From contig OZ024785.1 of NCBI GenBank assembly GCA_964017065.1, positions 496,001 through 560,000 of the forward strand: DNA of 64,000 bases, written 5' to 3'. The notes under the pieces were generated by a model. That model had not been told where the DNA came from. It ran no database searches and saw only the letters and a list, made by a program, of their open reading frames with translations. Made by a program: the position numbers and the translations under genes. Positions 36,251-46,992 of the stretch are shown here, one piece after another; position 1 is the stretch's first letter; each line of letters opens with the position of its first letter. The DNA is from Haliclona indistincta (Eukaryota; Porifera; Demospongiae; Haplosclerida; Chalinidae).

Positions 36251-37794
36251 TCATTTGGTCTGAACTTTTGGGAACAGTTTCTCAACTTGTTCCATGAGTT
36301 TGCAATACCTAATAAAGTAAGGTATGATTACTGCATGCTGATAATAGAGACTTACGAAGAACAATTTGTCATTTCCTCTGAGCATGTGGAGGCATTGACT
36401 AGTTCGTCCTATTAGAACAACATGAGTTACATTATTGGTGCCGCAACTCATCATACTTTAGGATTCACTGTATAGATTCTGTCCCTCTGCTTAATGAACT
36501 GCTTATATGTAGTCACATCCTGCACAGCAGTACAGCATACAGCTAGCATCATTAATAGTACTTGGGTAGCTTACTGTAGGTCTATTACCAAACCCAGCAT
36601 AGAAAGGGTCACTTGCAGAAGGAAATAGTTTAGCAACATGTTCCAAGCAATCTATCTTGAATTCATCTGGTCTCCTGTCAATCACCTCCCTATAATGTAT
36701 AGAGCCAGTGCAGTATGATAATCACATTAGCTAATCACTTGATGAAAGCACTGTACAAGGATGAGTCAGACAGCAGCAGAGGTCCAGCAGGTAACTTCCT
36801 TCCATCTTGCTCTACACTATTCAAATAGGTCTTTGTAATTGAGAACTGTAATAATAATAGGATAGTGATCATTTATAATTGAATACGGAAGCAACAACTG
36901 TACCTGTGCGATAGCTCTTGCAGTGAGATACAAGAATCGATATCCATTCTCACTAATGGCCTTGAATAATGGTGCCACACCAGGATGTGTCCAATCCTTC
37001 TCCATTAATGACAGTATCTGACCACGTACATCTGATCTGTTGTGGAGGGTATTACATCACTTCTGCCAGTGCATGTGCATATCGTACTTGGTAATAGTCC
37101 CATCAATATCTGATACTATTATTTTATCAGACCATTTCCATAAGTACAAACTGCATGATACTGCAACAGCATCATCAGCAATCTGCAGTAAAATACCTGT
37201 ATTATGGAAACTATAGTGAATTCCTACACAACATACCATTTGAAAGCGAAGTGTATTTATTCCTGGCACAAGATTCCAGGTCAGCTGCATGGAGTACATG
37301 ATCCTACAATCAGCTATGCACGAGGGAGCTTACCAGAATATTGGATGATGCCACCTGAGTGGATTGTGTACTATCCATTGGCATACTAATGGATCCCTTG
37401 GTGTCTGTTTCTGGATCATCCTTGTCATTGCCACTTTCATTATACACTTGTTTGTATGAGTCCATCCATAGCTGATCAAATTCTTTACTCAGTAATCCTG
37501 CACTAGCTGGCACTGTTGGAGCTGTGCCAGGAACGCTCTGCACAAACACAGCATGGCCACTCTCATTTAGTCGCATCTGAGTAGCAACAGTTTTCCCATT
37601 GACCTGTACTTTAACCTATAGTGCCAGTAAGTAATATCATGCACCATCATTATGCAGTATACCTTAGTCTTAAAGTCTCCACTGTGACATAACTTGATGT
37701 GGAATGGATTGGCAGCAATAGATCCATCTTCTTTTACCACTGCTACAATATCTACTGCTCCTCGGTGGATTGCATGAATCAAATGTGCCGCCAT
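36251..37794 (-). CDS. Mini-lipin: truncated lipin paralogue with intact DxDxT
   Basis: Second lipin-family gene, only 356 residues. Ten exons with consistent phases: 37663-37794, 37334-37615, 37237-37284, 37088-37182, 36904-37036, 36739-36830, 36575-36689, 36457-36519, 36356-36408, 36251-36308. The N-LIP part is recognisable ([42 protein letters not shown]) but lacks the usual first ~20 residues with the amphipathic helix. The C-LIP part is complete: [17 protein letters not shown] (catalytic Asp about 179 and 181), [59 protein letters not shown]. The middle region and the nuclear-signal-like basic stretch of full lipins are gone. It has no stops or frameshifts, so it is likely functional. 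The acceptor of exon 3 (37284) was chosen because it alone restores the frame; the next AG upstream does not. Confidence 0.85.
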
Positions 37795-39194
37795 CTTAGT
37801 TTCTGAGAGGCTGGTTGGGATATATACTTACAACAGCATGGCACAGATGATCTTATATTCACATTTAAAGCTTCCCTTAAAATTAAAGTCATACATATTT
37901 TGCAGCCAGTGAATTATCATTGCCGATCGGCAATGATATGTAGGGATGACCTCGAACTAAGATGGCGGCTACTCATGTGTGAAAATGAGTTTTCGCACAT
38001 ATCTCCACTGTTATACATTTCTACTGCATTTTCACTATCTCTAAGGGAATCTGAAGTGCGAGCGCTTGTAGGAAGTCTATGAAAGTCGCCGGGACTGCTT
38101 GCTTGTCGACGAAAATCAAGATGGCGACTCTCAGGGAGGCCGTTGAAGATCTTCGTTGTTGTAGCGTTTCTCGAGATTCTAGACATCTAGGATTGATCAG
38201 GCGATTGTTCTGAGCTTGGAAATACCTTTGGCGAAGCGAGTAGACGTTTCTAAAGTGGTAAACAAAAATCGCCGCCCACGCGAATTGTTCATCTTCTTCT
38301 TCTTTCTTCTTCTTTCTTCTTTCTTCTTTCAGTAAGCCTAGCGCTGTCCTGAGTGAACGAATCACTACCAAACCTGCACAATTGCACGTGTATACATCTG
38401 GAATAGTGCACTTACTTCTTAGATAGGCATTAAACACTACCAGAAGGGAGTAATCCATGAAAAACATGGTTTTTGGGCCGTTTTGGACTGAAGACGCCAT
38501 TAAATATTTAACCCTCTTGACGCTCGTATCATTAACTCCGCCCACATCAGTTTTGTAGCTATCTCGATCGATACTGCGTTTTGTCTCTGCTCTGGACGCT
38601 TCAGCGCGCAAGCCAGAGGTATGAAATTTGTCTAGAGCAGTACTATACTCTAAGTAACACTGATCTGTTCGTTAAAGCTTCAGATGGCGGGTTAAAACTG
38701 ACATACCCAGACGTGAACAAGTATTCTAAGTTACCGGCAGCAAGATTCTACGCACAGTAAGGTTCCTACACCACGCAGATAAGTTGTAAAGGACTAGAAG
38801 CCTCTGTGAGTGCGATATTGACATCAACAAGGTTCTACTAGGCGTGCTCGCTCGTACTATTGGGCTTGCAGCATCATGAGTTGTCAGTATTTAGTCTCTT
38901 CCTTCATCCATTACTGTACTAACAAGTATCATGTTGTCAAATCATACCTGGACTTGATATTTTGCTGTCTGCGTCCTTAACCTCTTTACTATTTTAAACC
39001 TTTCAATGAATGATTGGTAATAATTATTAAACATTATTTTAAACTACACTCCTTACTCTCCAGACCCTAGCTGTGCACGTTCACATCTGCTAGACTAGTA
39101 ACTGCTGCTCACAGAGTTGTCAAAATGAAATAACATCTAACATAGAATACAAATAATAAGTTCAAACTGATAGTGATCAAAAAAGTAACAGGAA
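37795..39194. other. Gene-poor spacer between mini-lipin and PhyH-A
   Basis: Holds the mini-lipin promoter side and a (ctt)n tract (38289-38330). A 196-codon minus-strand open frame (38021-38611) has no recognisable domain. Part of the stretch (about 38225-38330) resembles 53980-54060 in inverse orientation ('gaagatgaacaa' next to a GAA tract, then 'tttaccac.ttaga'), so it is probably repeat-derived. Confidence 0.45.
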
Positions 39195-39841
39195 CAAGTA
39201 AAGTAAAAAAGCTTTAATAAAAAACTGGAAAGTGTAGGGATGACTCTTAAAAAAGGAAAGGAACAAGATGGGATGATGCTTGCAAAAGTAAAGGAACAAG
39301 ATGGAATAATGCTAAGCTTGCAAATGTAAAAGTCCCAAGTATCCCTACATCAGCGGCTTGAAGGAGGACGCAGTCCGATGGAGTAATTGACGGTTGTAAA
39401 TAACTAGAGGTATATGTGTTTAGGAGGACGCAGTCCGATCAAGTAGTTGACAGTTGTAAATAACTAGATGTATCTGTGTTTGGAGGACGCAGTCCGATGA
39501 AGTAATTGATGGTTGTAAATAACTAGAGGTATCTGTGTTTAGGAGGATGCAGTCCGATGAAGTAGTTGACAGTTGTAAATAAGCTGCAGATAGCTGTGTT
39601 TGGAGGACGCAGTCCGATGAAGTAATCGAAGTAAGGTATAGGAAGAGGATTCCGTATTTGTCAGTTGCGTCGCAGCAAGCCGCTGATGTAGGGATACTTG
39701 GGACTTTTACATTTGCAAGCTTAGCATTATTCCATCTTGTTCCTTTACTTTTGCAAGCATCATCCCATCTTGTTCCTTTCCTTTTTTAAGAGTCATCCCT
39801 ACACTTTCCAGTTTTTTATTAAAGCTTTTTTACTTTACTTG
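39195..39841. mobile_element. Foldback element: 166-bp identical inverted arms around a 60-bp tandem array
   Basis: Arms 39195-39360 and 39676-39841 are inverse copies of equal length with no mismatch that I can see; they begin CAAGTAAAGTAAAAAAGC and end CATCAGCGGCTTG. The 315-bp loop has five copies of a ~60-bp unit starting 'ggaggacgcagtccgat' (near 39363, 39423, 39482, 39542, 39602). No open reading frame of note. It lies 88 bp upstream of the PhyH-A start and may affect its promoter. Confidence 0.9.
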
Positions 39842-39929
39842 TATTATGAAGTGTGAGTTAGACATGGACACTCAAAAATTGACAAGCTTGAGCTTCATAA
39901 TTTTCAGTGGGCGTGGCTCATTGTAAACA

Positions 39930-41072
39930 ATGATCAGAGTCTTGTCCCGACTAGCCGCGGCAGGCAAGCCGCTTCCAGCTGCGATCAGGTGTTGCAGTAC
40001 AATGCCATCTGATGCTTTTCCTAACGTGTACCTCATGCCACCTCCTCAGCCACTTGAAAAGAAGCCCGGGCAGTTAACGCGCCAGCAAGTGGATCAATAC
40101 TTTAGCGATGGATTCTTGCTGGTACACGACTTCTTTACCAAAGAAGAGCTTGATCCAGTAATAGGTGGTGTGGAGGATAGTTTGAATATTTTGACAGACA
40201 AGCTATATAAGGGAGGCAAGATTGAGGACAAGTGTGAGAATGCAGGCTTCTACAAACGATTGACCCTCATTGAGGAACAGTTCCCTGGATCAGCTGTTCT
40301 GCTGCACAAAATGGGCCACTTTCCAGTTGGATTTCAGAAGCTTTGGACTAATGAGCGACTATTGAATGCAGTAGAGCAGTTGATAGGGCCCAACATTGCT
40401 GGGCATCCCGGATGGAACCTGCGCACCAAGACACCTCAGAATGAGCAGACCACAGTCCCATGGCATCAGGACAATGCATACTTCGAACAAACCTTGTTGC
40501 AAACATTGCTTGCTACAGCATGGATACCACTGCTTGATGCTACCGTGGAGACTGGCTGTATGCAAGTAGTGAAGGGAGGTCACAGACTGGGCAAGACGGC
40601 CACACACACCTGCTGTGCTGGAGGGACATGGTATGTGGATCTGGAGGAGAAAGAGATGGAGACAAGTCTGGGAGTAGACCTAGAGAAAGACATTGTCACT
40701 TGTGAGGTACCCTTTGGAGGAATGCTGCTGCTCAACAACTGTATTCCTCATCGTAGTCTAGAGAACTACTCTGACAAGGTTCGCTGGAGTCTGGACCTGC
40801 GCTGGCAAGATCCAGCAAAGCCAACTGGTCTATGGGGCTTGAAAGGCAATCTTTTGTTCCGCTCCAGAGATAATCCAAACCTGAATGTTGAATGGGAAGA
40901 GTTTACAGCCCTGAATCGCAATGAACTGCAAGCGCAGGAAGTTGGAGTTATACAAGATGAGTTTGATACTAGTTTACACGGACCGTGGATGAAGAGGTGG
41001 AAGATTGTTAACCACAACAAGCACACAAGAGCACAGCCAACAACAGAAACTGGTGATGCCTGCCGCCCATGA
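39930..41072 (+). CDS. PhyH-family 2-oxoglutarate/Fe(II) dioxygenase, copy A, intronless
   Basis: Phytanoyl-CoA dioxygenase superfamily; substrate unknown. 380 residues, one exon. The Fe(II) facial triad is visible: H179 and D181 in VPWHQDNAYF, H274 in CIPHRSLENY, with the 2-oxoglutarate-binding Arg at 285 (KVRWSLDLRW). The N-terminus MIRVLSRLAAAGKPLPAAIR is basic, Arg/Ala-rich and lacks acidic residues, like a mitochondrial presequence; no peroxisomal PTS2 is obvious. It is paralogous to the oppositely oriented copy B, with stops 273 bp apart. Residues about 144-296 are almost identical between copies while both ends differ strongly. Confidence 0.92.
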   Translation: MIRVLSRLAAAGKPLPAAIRCCSTMPSDAFPNVYLMPPPQPLEKKPGQLTRQQVDQYFSDGFLLVHDFFTKEELDPVIGGVEDSLNILTDKLYKGGKIEDKCENAGFYKRLTLIEEQFPGSAVLLHKMGHFPVGFQKLWTNERLLNAVEQLIGPNIAGHPGWNLRTKTPQNEQTTVPWHQDNAYFEQTLLQTLLATAWIPLLDATVETGCMQVVKGGHRLGKTATHTCCAGGTWYVDLEEKEMETSLGVDLEKDIVTCEVPFGGMLLLNNCIPHRSLENYSDKVRWSLDLRWQDPAKPTGLWGLKGNLLFRSRDNPNLNVEWEEFTALNRNELQAQEVGVIQDEFDTSLHGPWMKRWKIVNHNKHTRAQPTTETGDACRP

Positions 41073-41345
41073 ATCTATTATAAAATTTGTAAAATGTCAC
41101 CGTTTTGAATTTCTGATTATTCTGTACGTATAAGCTGATACTATTGATCCCTTGCGTAACTTGTTTGATGAATAGTTGCACTATAATAAATTATTATTCT
41201 TTGAGTCAGATACTCATAGCTGTGACTCATAGCAGTGATACAAAATCTAGTCACCATTAATACTGCACATTTCATGCACGTTACAAATTAAAAGTAAAAC
41301 ACTATACATGTACAGTATTACCACTACATGCGTTGTTATAATGAC

Positions 41346-42479
41346 TTATTGCAGCTCAGGCGACTGAGTGTGTTCATTATGATGTGTGATAGACCAGCGC
41401 TTCATCCATGGTCCATGAATGGTAGTATCAAACTCATCACCAGCGACCCCCATGGCTTGATTCTGCAGCATAGAGCGATCCAGTGTTGCAAACTCATTCC
41501 AATCTATCTTATAATTTGGATCATCTTCTTTTCGCATTACGATGCAATCTTTTAGGCCATAAAACCCATTAGGCTTTGCTGGATCTTGCCAGCGCAGGTC
41601 CAGACTCCAGCGAACCTTGTCAGAGTAGTTCTCTAGACTACGATGAGGAATACAGTTGTTGAGCAGCAGCATTCCTCCAAAGGGTGCCTCACAAGTGACA
41701 ATGTCTTTCTCTAGGTCTACTCCCAGACTTGTTTCCATCTCTTTCTCCTCCAGATCCACATACCATGTCCCTCCAGCACAGCAGGTGTGTGTGGCCGTCT
41801 TGCCCAGTCTGTGACCTCCCTTCACTATTTGCATACAGCCAGTCTCCACGGTAGCATCAAGCAGTGGTATCCATGCGGTGGGTTGCAGTGTGTTTAGTGA
41901 GGCTGGATCAAGGTAAGCATTGTCCTGATGCCATGGGACTGTGGTCTGCTCATTCTGAGGTGTCTTGGTGCGCAGGTTCCACACAGGGTGGCCAGCAATG
42001 TTGGGTCCTATCAACTGCTCTACTGCATTCAATAGTCGCTCATTGGACCACAAGGCTCTAAAACCAGGTGGTAAATAGCCAAATTTGATCATTATTACAG
42101 CTGCTCCTTTATATTGCTGTTCCAGCATCCACAGTCTTTGATAGAAACCTGCCTTCTCGCACTTGTCTGTGATCTTTCCTCCTCGATACAGCTTGTCAGC
42201 CAGTACGTCCACGCATTCTTCGACTGCAGCTACAACAACTTGCAGCTCTTCATTAGTGAAGAACTTCGGGACCAGCAGGAACCCGTCCTGGAAGAACTGC
42301 TCTACTTGCTGTTGGCTAAGCTGTCCGGGTTTCTTGATCCTGATTGGTGGCGGAGGTGTATTATACACTCCTGCATTAGGTCTCTGGTGCTGCTGGAGGT
42401 ATCGCCTCACTGGCCACCATAGCCGTGGCGGTGGCTTAGAGTTTATAGCTCCGAGTCTGCTGCAGAGCCAGCTCGCCAT
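41346..42479 (-). CDS. PhyH-family 2-oxoglutarate/Fe(II) dioxygenase, copy B, intronless
   Basis: Single-exon paralogue of the dioxygenase at 39930-41072, tail to tail with it. The frame opens to an ATG at 42647 (433 residues). I prefer the Met at 42479 (377 residues) because MASWLCSRLGAINSKPPPRL looks like an organellar presequence, comparable with copy A, and the upstream residues are charged and unlike the family. Fe(II)/2OG residues are all retained (VPWHQDNAYL, CIPHRSLENY, KVRWSLDLRW). The N-terminal third (QDGFLLVPKFFTNEELQVVV) and the C-terminus (ATLDRSMLQNQAMGVAGDEF) have diverged from copy A. The start is 106-275 bp from the SF1 start on the opposite strand, implying a shared promoter region. 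Confidence 0.9.
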   Translation of the reverse strand: MASWLCSRLGAINSKPPPRLWWPVRRYLQQHQRPNAGVYNTPPPPIRIKKPGQLSQQQVEQFFQDGFLLVPKFFTNEELQVVVAAVEECVDVLADKLYRGGKITDKCEKAGFYQRLWMLEQQYKGAAVIMIKFGYLPPGFRALWSNERLLNAVEQLIGPNIAGHPVWNLRTKTPQNEQTTVPWHQDNAYLDPASLNTLQPTAWIPLLDATVETGCMQIVKGGHRLGKTATHTCCAGGTWYVDLEEKEMETSLGVDLEKDIVTCEAPFGGMLLLNNCIPHRSLENYSDKVRWSLDLRWQDPAKPNGFYGLKDCIVMRKEDDPNYKIDWNEFATLDRSMLQNQAMGVAGDEFDTTIHGPWMKRWSITHHNEHTQSPELQ

Positions 42480-42753
42480 TACATTTATCATGTCATGAGC
42501 CACACCCATCAAGTCATGATCAGTTATATGCCCCGCCTCTCTGTTCCCGCCCATCTTGAACGTGTCTTCGTGTGTACGTGCCAGCTCTGTTCTGTGTTCC
42601 ACACGCCTGCCCGCCTCGTATACAGACCTGGTCTTGTCTTCATTCAAGCTCAGTGATAAGGTAACCTGTGCTAGCTACCGGAAGTACTAGTGATCCTTAA
42701 TGATAGGAACGAGTCGAGTTTAATCTATTTAATGCCCACCCACTGTAGTAGTA

Positions 42754-45700
42754 ATGGCAACAGGCGCCAACACAGCTCCCCTGGGCCGCCTTCATCCTGT
42801 ACTAGCAGCAAAGAATAAAAATCCTGAACTAAATGCCCATCTTGAAGCAGCTAAGAGGGTGGCCTCACAGCTGTTCCCTGCTGGTTAGTGACATATGATG
42901 GTGCTGCTAGCTGATACTATCACCATGTTACTAGATGAACCAGCGGCCAAGAAGAAGCGCAAGAGCAGATGGGGCAGTGAGCAACAGAAGATAATAATCC
43001 CCGGTCTACCAACTGTCTTACCATCTAATATGCCAGAGACACAACAGAAGTTATACATTAGTAAGCTAGCTATTAATAACTATTATTAACTATCATTTGA
43101 ATTGATCTAGTGCATTTGAGAGTTGAAGAGATCAGTAGACGGCTTCGTACGGGTGACCTGGGCATCCCTATCAACCCGGCTGAGAGGTACTGATAACACC
43201 TAGTAGTGAGCTAGCTAGCCACACATGTTGCTGTAGGTCTCCATCACCTGAGCCAATATATAGCCATGATGGTAAGAGACTTAATGTACGAGAGGTCAGA
43301 GTAAAGAAGGCTCTTGAAGACGAACGACACGACCTGATTATGAAGGCGCTGACTATCAACCCTGATTATAAACCACCCATTGATTATAAGTTAGTGCACT
43401 AGCTACAGCTAGTAGACTATAAATCACCCATTGATTACAAGTTAGTGCACTAGCTACAGCTAGTAGACTATAAACCACCCATTGATTACAAGTTAGTGCA
43501 CTAGCTACAGCTAGTAGATTATAAACCACCCATTGATTATAAGTTAGTGAACTAGCTACAGCTAGTAGACTATAAACCACCCATTGATTACAAGTTAGTG
43601 CACTAGCTACAGCTAGTAGATTATAAACCACCCATTGATTATAAGTTAGTGCACTAGCTACAGCTAGTAGATTATAAACCACCCATTGATTATAAGTTAG
43701 TGAACTAGCTACAGCTAGTAGACTATAACCGCCCATTGATTATAAGTTAGTGCACTAGCTACAGCTAGTAGACTATAACCACCCCAGTATAAGCCATCTT
43801 GTTATAGAGCTCCTCAAAAGAAGATAGAAGATAAGGTATTTATACCTCAAGATGATCATCCTGAGACTAACTTTGTTGGTTTATTGATTGGTCCAAGGTA
43901 TGTTTAACTATTATTATACCATTTTAATAATGATGTATTATAATAGAGGGAACACTCTTAAACAACTGGAGAAAGATGTTAGTAGCACTCACTCACACCA
44001 CACACACTCACACCACACACACTCACACCACACACACTCACACCACACTCACTCACACCTCACACTCACACTACACACACTCACACACACACACCACACA
44101 CACCACACACACTCACACCACACACACTCACACCACACACTCACACCACACACACTCACACCACACACACTCACACCACACACACTCACACCACACACTC
44201 ACACCACACACACTCACACCACAACACACTCAAACCACACACACTCACACCACACACTCACACCACACACACTCACACCACACACACTCACACCACACAC
44301 ACTCACACCACACACACTCATACACACACACACACACCACACACACTCACACCACACACACTCACACCATACACTCACACCACACACACTCACACCACAC
44401 ACACTCACACCACACACACTCATGCGCATGCACGTAAGCAAGCAAAGCAAAGTTTGCCCGCCTCCCTCCTCAAGAGGAGTTCCGCACTATGAATGTGCAG
44501 GTGGTGATGTGGTCCCAGCAGTAAGGATGGAAACGTACGTGCCAGGATTCCTGTGCACTAAGCAGGTGCTAGGGCCTGTGCTTGCATGATGGTATCTCCT
44601 GAAGCCTGGCCAGCCATCTTGCAGGAGCATCCAACTGTGGTCACAACAGGACCTTCTTATTGTACATGACCGCAGCCGTTAACTTCCCCAGTACAAGACC
44701 AGGTACCCATTTACAGATGGGTCGACTGGTGGACTGGAGAAATTTTACGGAAGCCCAGAGTAGAAATTCCACTTTCCATTTTTTAAATTCTAGTTTCCAC
44801 TTTCCATTTAAAAAAAAGCAAGACAAAGTGTAGAGCACACGTTGAAAAAATGCATATTTAGCTTGAACCAGTAACCAGAGAGCCGTTCTAGCTCATTCCA
44901 GTGCAATGAGCAAGCGGCTAGATGTGTTTGTGAGCCTGAGCGACCACACCCTTCATCTCACAGTGCAATGACAAACATGCTGATCACTACAAGTGTACAT
45001 GTGGTAATATCTATGCTACAACTCTGTTGTGTGTGTGCTGGATAGCATAACTGCTTCACGCCAACAATGGTATGCCAGATGCATTGTAGTGATCCATTCC
45101 TGCATGCTGTTTGTTTTACACATCCATTTAATTCCAAATTTTGCAAATTTCTTATTGCTGCTTAGTTTTTTTATGTAACATGAAATCTACAAACCTTAAC
45201 CTTCGTTATTCTCTTACTGGCTCACATTGTGATGGAGTGCTCACTAAGGAGGGCCAGGTGCTCATCGCACTAGAAGAGCTACCTGCTCAGTATAACTGCT
45301 CTCTCTTGAGAGCTAAAAATACGTCCTTCAATGTGTGCTCTGCAGTTTTTGCCGTGTTTTACGACACGTGTTATAAAAAAGTGGAATGTCCGGTATGGGC
45401 TTCCGTAGTATTTTGATGCCTTTCCCTTTCTGCCCTGGTGGGATTTGAACCGCTGACCCTTGGGTTACAGCCAAGAGTCTAACCGGACAACCACCATGCA
45501 CACACTTGCATACACTGATTCATTGTATATCATTATAGACTAATTGTAAGATCATGATACGAGGTAAAGGAGCCAGCAAGGAGGGCAAGCTGAGTCGACT
45601 GGGTATACCTCAACCAGGGGAAGATGAGCCATTACATGCACTCATTACAGCTGGTAGCCCGGAGGATGTCAAGGTGGCTGTTGATAAGGTACGGCCAGTG

Positions 45701-46326
45701 TGTGCCTCATCATCAATGATGCTGCTGCTGCTGCTGTAGATCAAGAATATAATCCAGAGTGGTATAGATGTCCCAGGTAATGATAATGACTTGAAGCGTC
45801 AACAAATGATGCAGCTAGCTGAGCTCAATGGCACCTTCAAGCCACTTGATGTGCTCAGGTTAGTAGTTGGGGCGGTGGCCATATTGATACCATTGATTGT
45901 CACTAGATGTCGTAATTGTGGATCATCTGCTCACAAGACATGGGAGTGTCCTGAGCAACAGAACATCACTTCTAATATCATCTGTGCTCGATGTGGAGGA
46001 GGTGGCCATATTGCATCTGATTGTAAAGTTGATCTGTGAGTCCCTTCTTGTAGCAGTGGTGATGATAGTCTGCTGGTATGTATGTATAGGTCAGCAGCAT
46101 CAGCCATGACACTAGCTGACAGAGCCAAGATGGACAGTGAGGTCAGTAACACAGTCACTGACTGCTGGTGCTACCTCTATGCTATAGTATCTGTCACTAA
46201 TGAAAGAACTTGGTGAGAATGTTCCTGAGTCAGCTGGTATGATGGCTGGCAAGGGAGTAGGGACTGCAGTACCACCTCCCATGATGCTGGTGAGATAGTA
46301 GTCACACATCATATCATCCTCTATCC

Positions 46327-46394
<68 letters not shown>

Positions 46395-46971
46395 TCCCCT
46401 CCCTCTAGATTGGTGGTGATAATCCACAGGGTATTCAACCAATGGATCCCAGCATGGTTGCTGCCATGGCACCATGGATGGGTGGTCCTCTAATCCCCAT
46501 GGGGTTCCCTATGCCTCATCCAGCAGCTATGATGCCACCTGGCAGTGAGTGATTCATGATATTGTATTGCTCTCATTGTTATCATCGTACAGTGGTACCC
46601 GGTGTGCCGCCATGGATGATGCCAATGCCAGGTGAGTATGTTAGTGTGATTAATCACTAATATCATCATTATCTTATAGTACCAGTCACTAGTGATGGGT
46701 CTACTGATGCCCCGCCCCCTCCACAAGGTGATATCTTATGTATCACATCATTATCCTGTATTCTCTATCTATAGTCAATCCATGGGAACAACAACTCAAG
46801 CAGCCGTTACTGTTCACTCCTCCAGTGGCTCCACCCCCTCCAGTAGCCCCGCCTCCTCCTGATCAGTGCTTGGTAGGTAGTTGCCATGGTGATAATGTGT
46901 AATCAAGTGTACATGTCTCCCAGGTTGCCCCGCCCCCTCCTCCCTCGTCCCCGCCCCCTCCATTGTCATGA
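42754..46971 (+). CDS. SF1: Splicing factor 1 (branchpoint-binding protein)
   Basis: Nuclear protein that binds the intron branchpoint and U2AF during early spliceosome assembly. Exons sum to 508 residues: 42754-42883, 42935-43060, 43111-43186, 43237-43389, 43808-43897, 43947-43977, 45539-45688, 45740-45858, 45907-46035, 46090-46141, 46188-46289, 46409-46544, 46593-46631, 46680-46727, 46775-46872, 46924-46971. In order: U2AF-binding ULM (KKKRKSRWGSEQ), helix-hairpin (RRLRTGDLGIPINP), SPSPEP phosphorylation motif, KH-QUA2 (NFVGLLIGPRGNTLKQLEKD, KIMIRGKGASKEGK), two CCHC knuckles (CRNCGSSAHKTWEC, CARCGGGGHIASDC) and a Pro-rich tail. The KH domain is interrupted by a 1.56-kb repeat intron (43978-45538). 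Confidence 0.96.
43390..43797. repeat. 51-bp tandem array copied from an SF1 exon-intron junction, 8 copies
   Basis: Each unit has the last coding bases of the upstream exon (ataaaccacccattgattat), the donor aag|ttagtg and a stretch containing ctacagctag. The array occupies the intron between 43389 and 43808. Copies differ at one or two positions only. 51 is a multiple of three, but splicing between copies would give a stop, so they are not extra exons. Confidence 0.9.
43985..44420. repeat. CACACTCACAC tandem array in SF1 intron
   Basis: Runs of cacacactcacac with occasional 'cctcac' and 'aaacc' changes begin just after the donor at 43978. All reading frames are low-complexity Thr/His/Ser polymers. 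Confidence 0.95.
44421..45538. other. Rest of the SF1 KH intron: mixed repeat-derived sequence
   Basis: Contains 'tacggaagcccagag' (44750) and its inverse 'gggcttccgtag' (45398), which could be the ends of a short DNA element of about 660 bp, and a tRNA-like segment near 45437. No exon found. Confidence 0.4.
45437..45495 (-). ncRNA. tRNA-like sequence, probable SINE head
   Basis: On the minus strand, GGTTCAAATCC is a good pol III B box. Upstream, an anticodon-like stem CTTGG...CCAAG encloses the loop CTGTAAC (GTA in the anticodon position). The acceptor stem and full D arm are not convincing and the segment is shorter than a tRNA, so a SINE or decayed tRNA copy is more likely than a working tRNA gene. 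Confidence 0.4.
46322..46391. repeat. (CT)n microsatellite in SF1 intron
   Basis: About 34 CT units lead into the ccctctag acceptor at 46408. Confidence 0.95.
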
Positions 46972-46992
46972 TGGTTGCGACACTATTCATTG

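Noticed and set aside
37285..37333. Frameshift in mini-lipin between exons 2 and 3
   Set aside because: The apparent clash arises only if the first AG is used; the acceptor at 37285 keeps the phase and matches the lipin alignment, so no lesion is needed.
38021..38611. 196-codon minus-strand frame
   Set aside because: No recognisable domain, contains a Lys/Glu run from a CTT tract and overlaps sequence that recurs inverted near 54 kb; most likely repeat-derived.
43356..43736. 126-codon minus-strand frame through the 51-bp array
   Set aside because: Open only because the unit length is divisible by three; it repeats one 17-residue string and is antisense to SF1.
45551..45560. SF1 exon beginning at 45551 after 'tgtaag'
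   Set aside because: The acceptor ttatag at 45538 gives TNCKIMIRG, which fills the expected KH residues in phase and has a better site.
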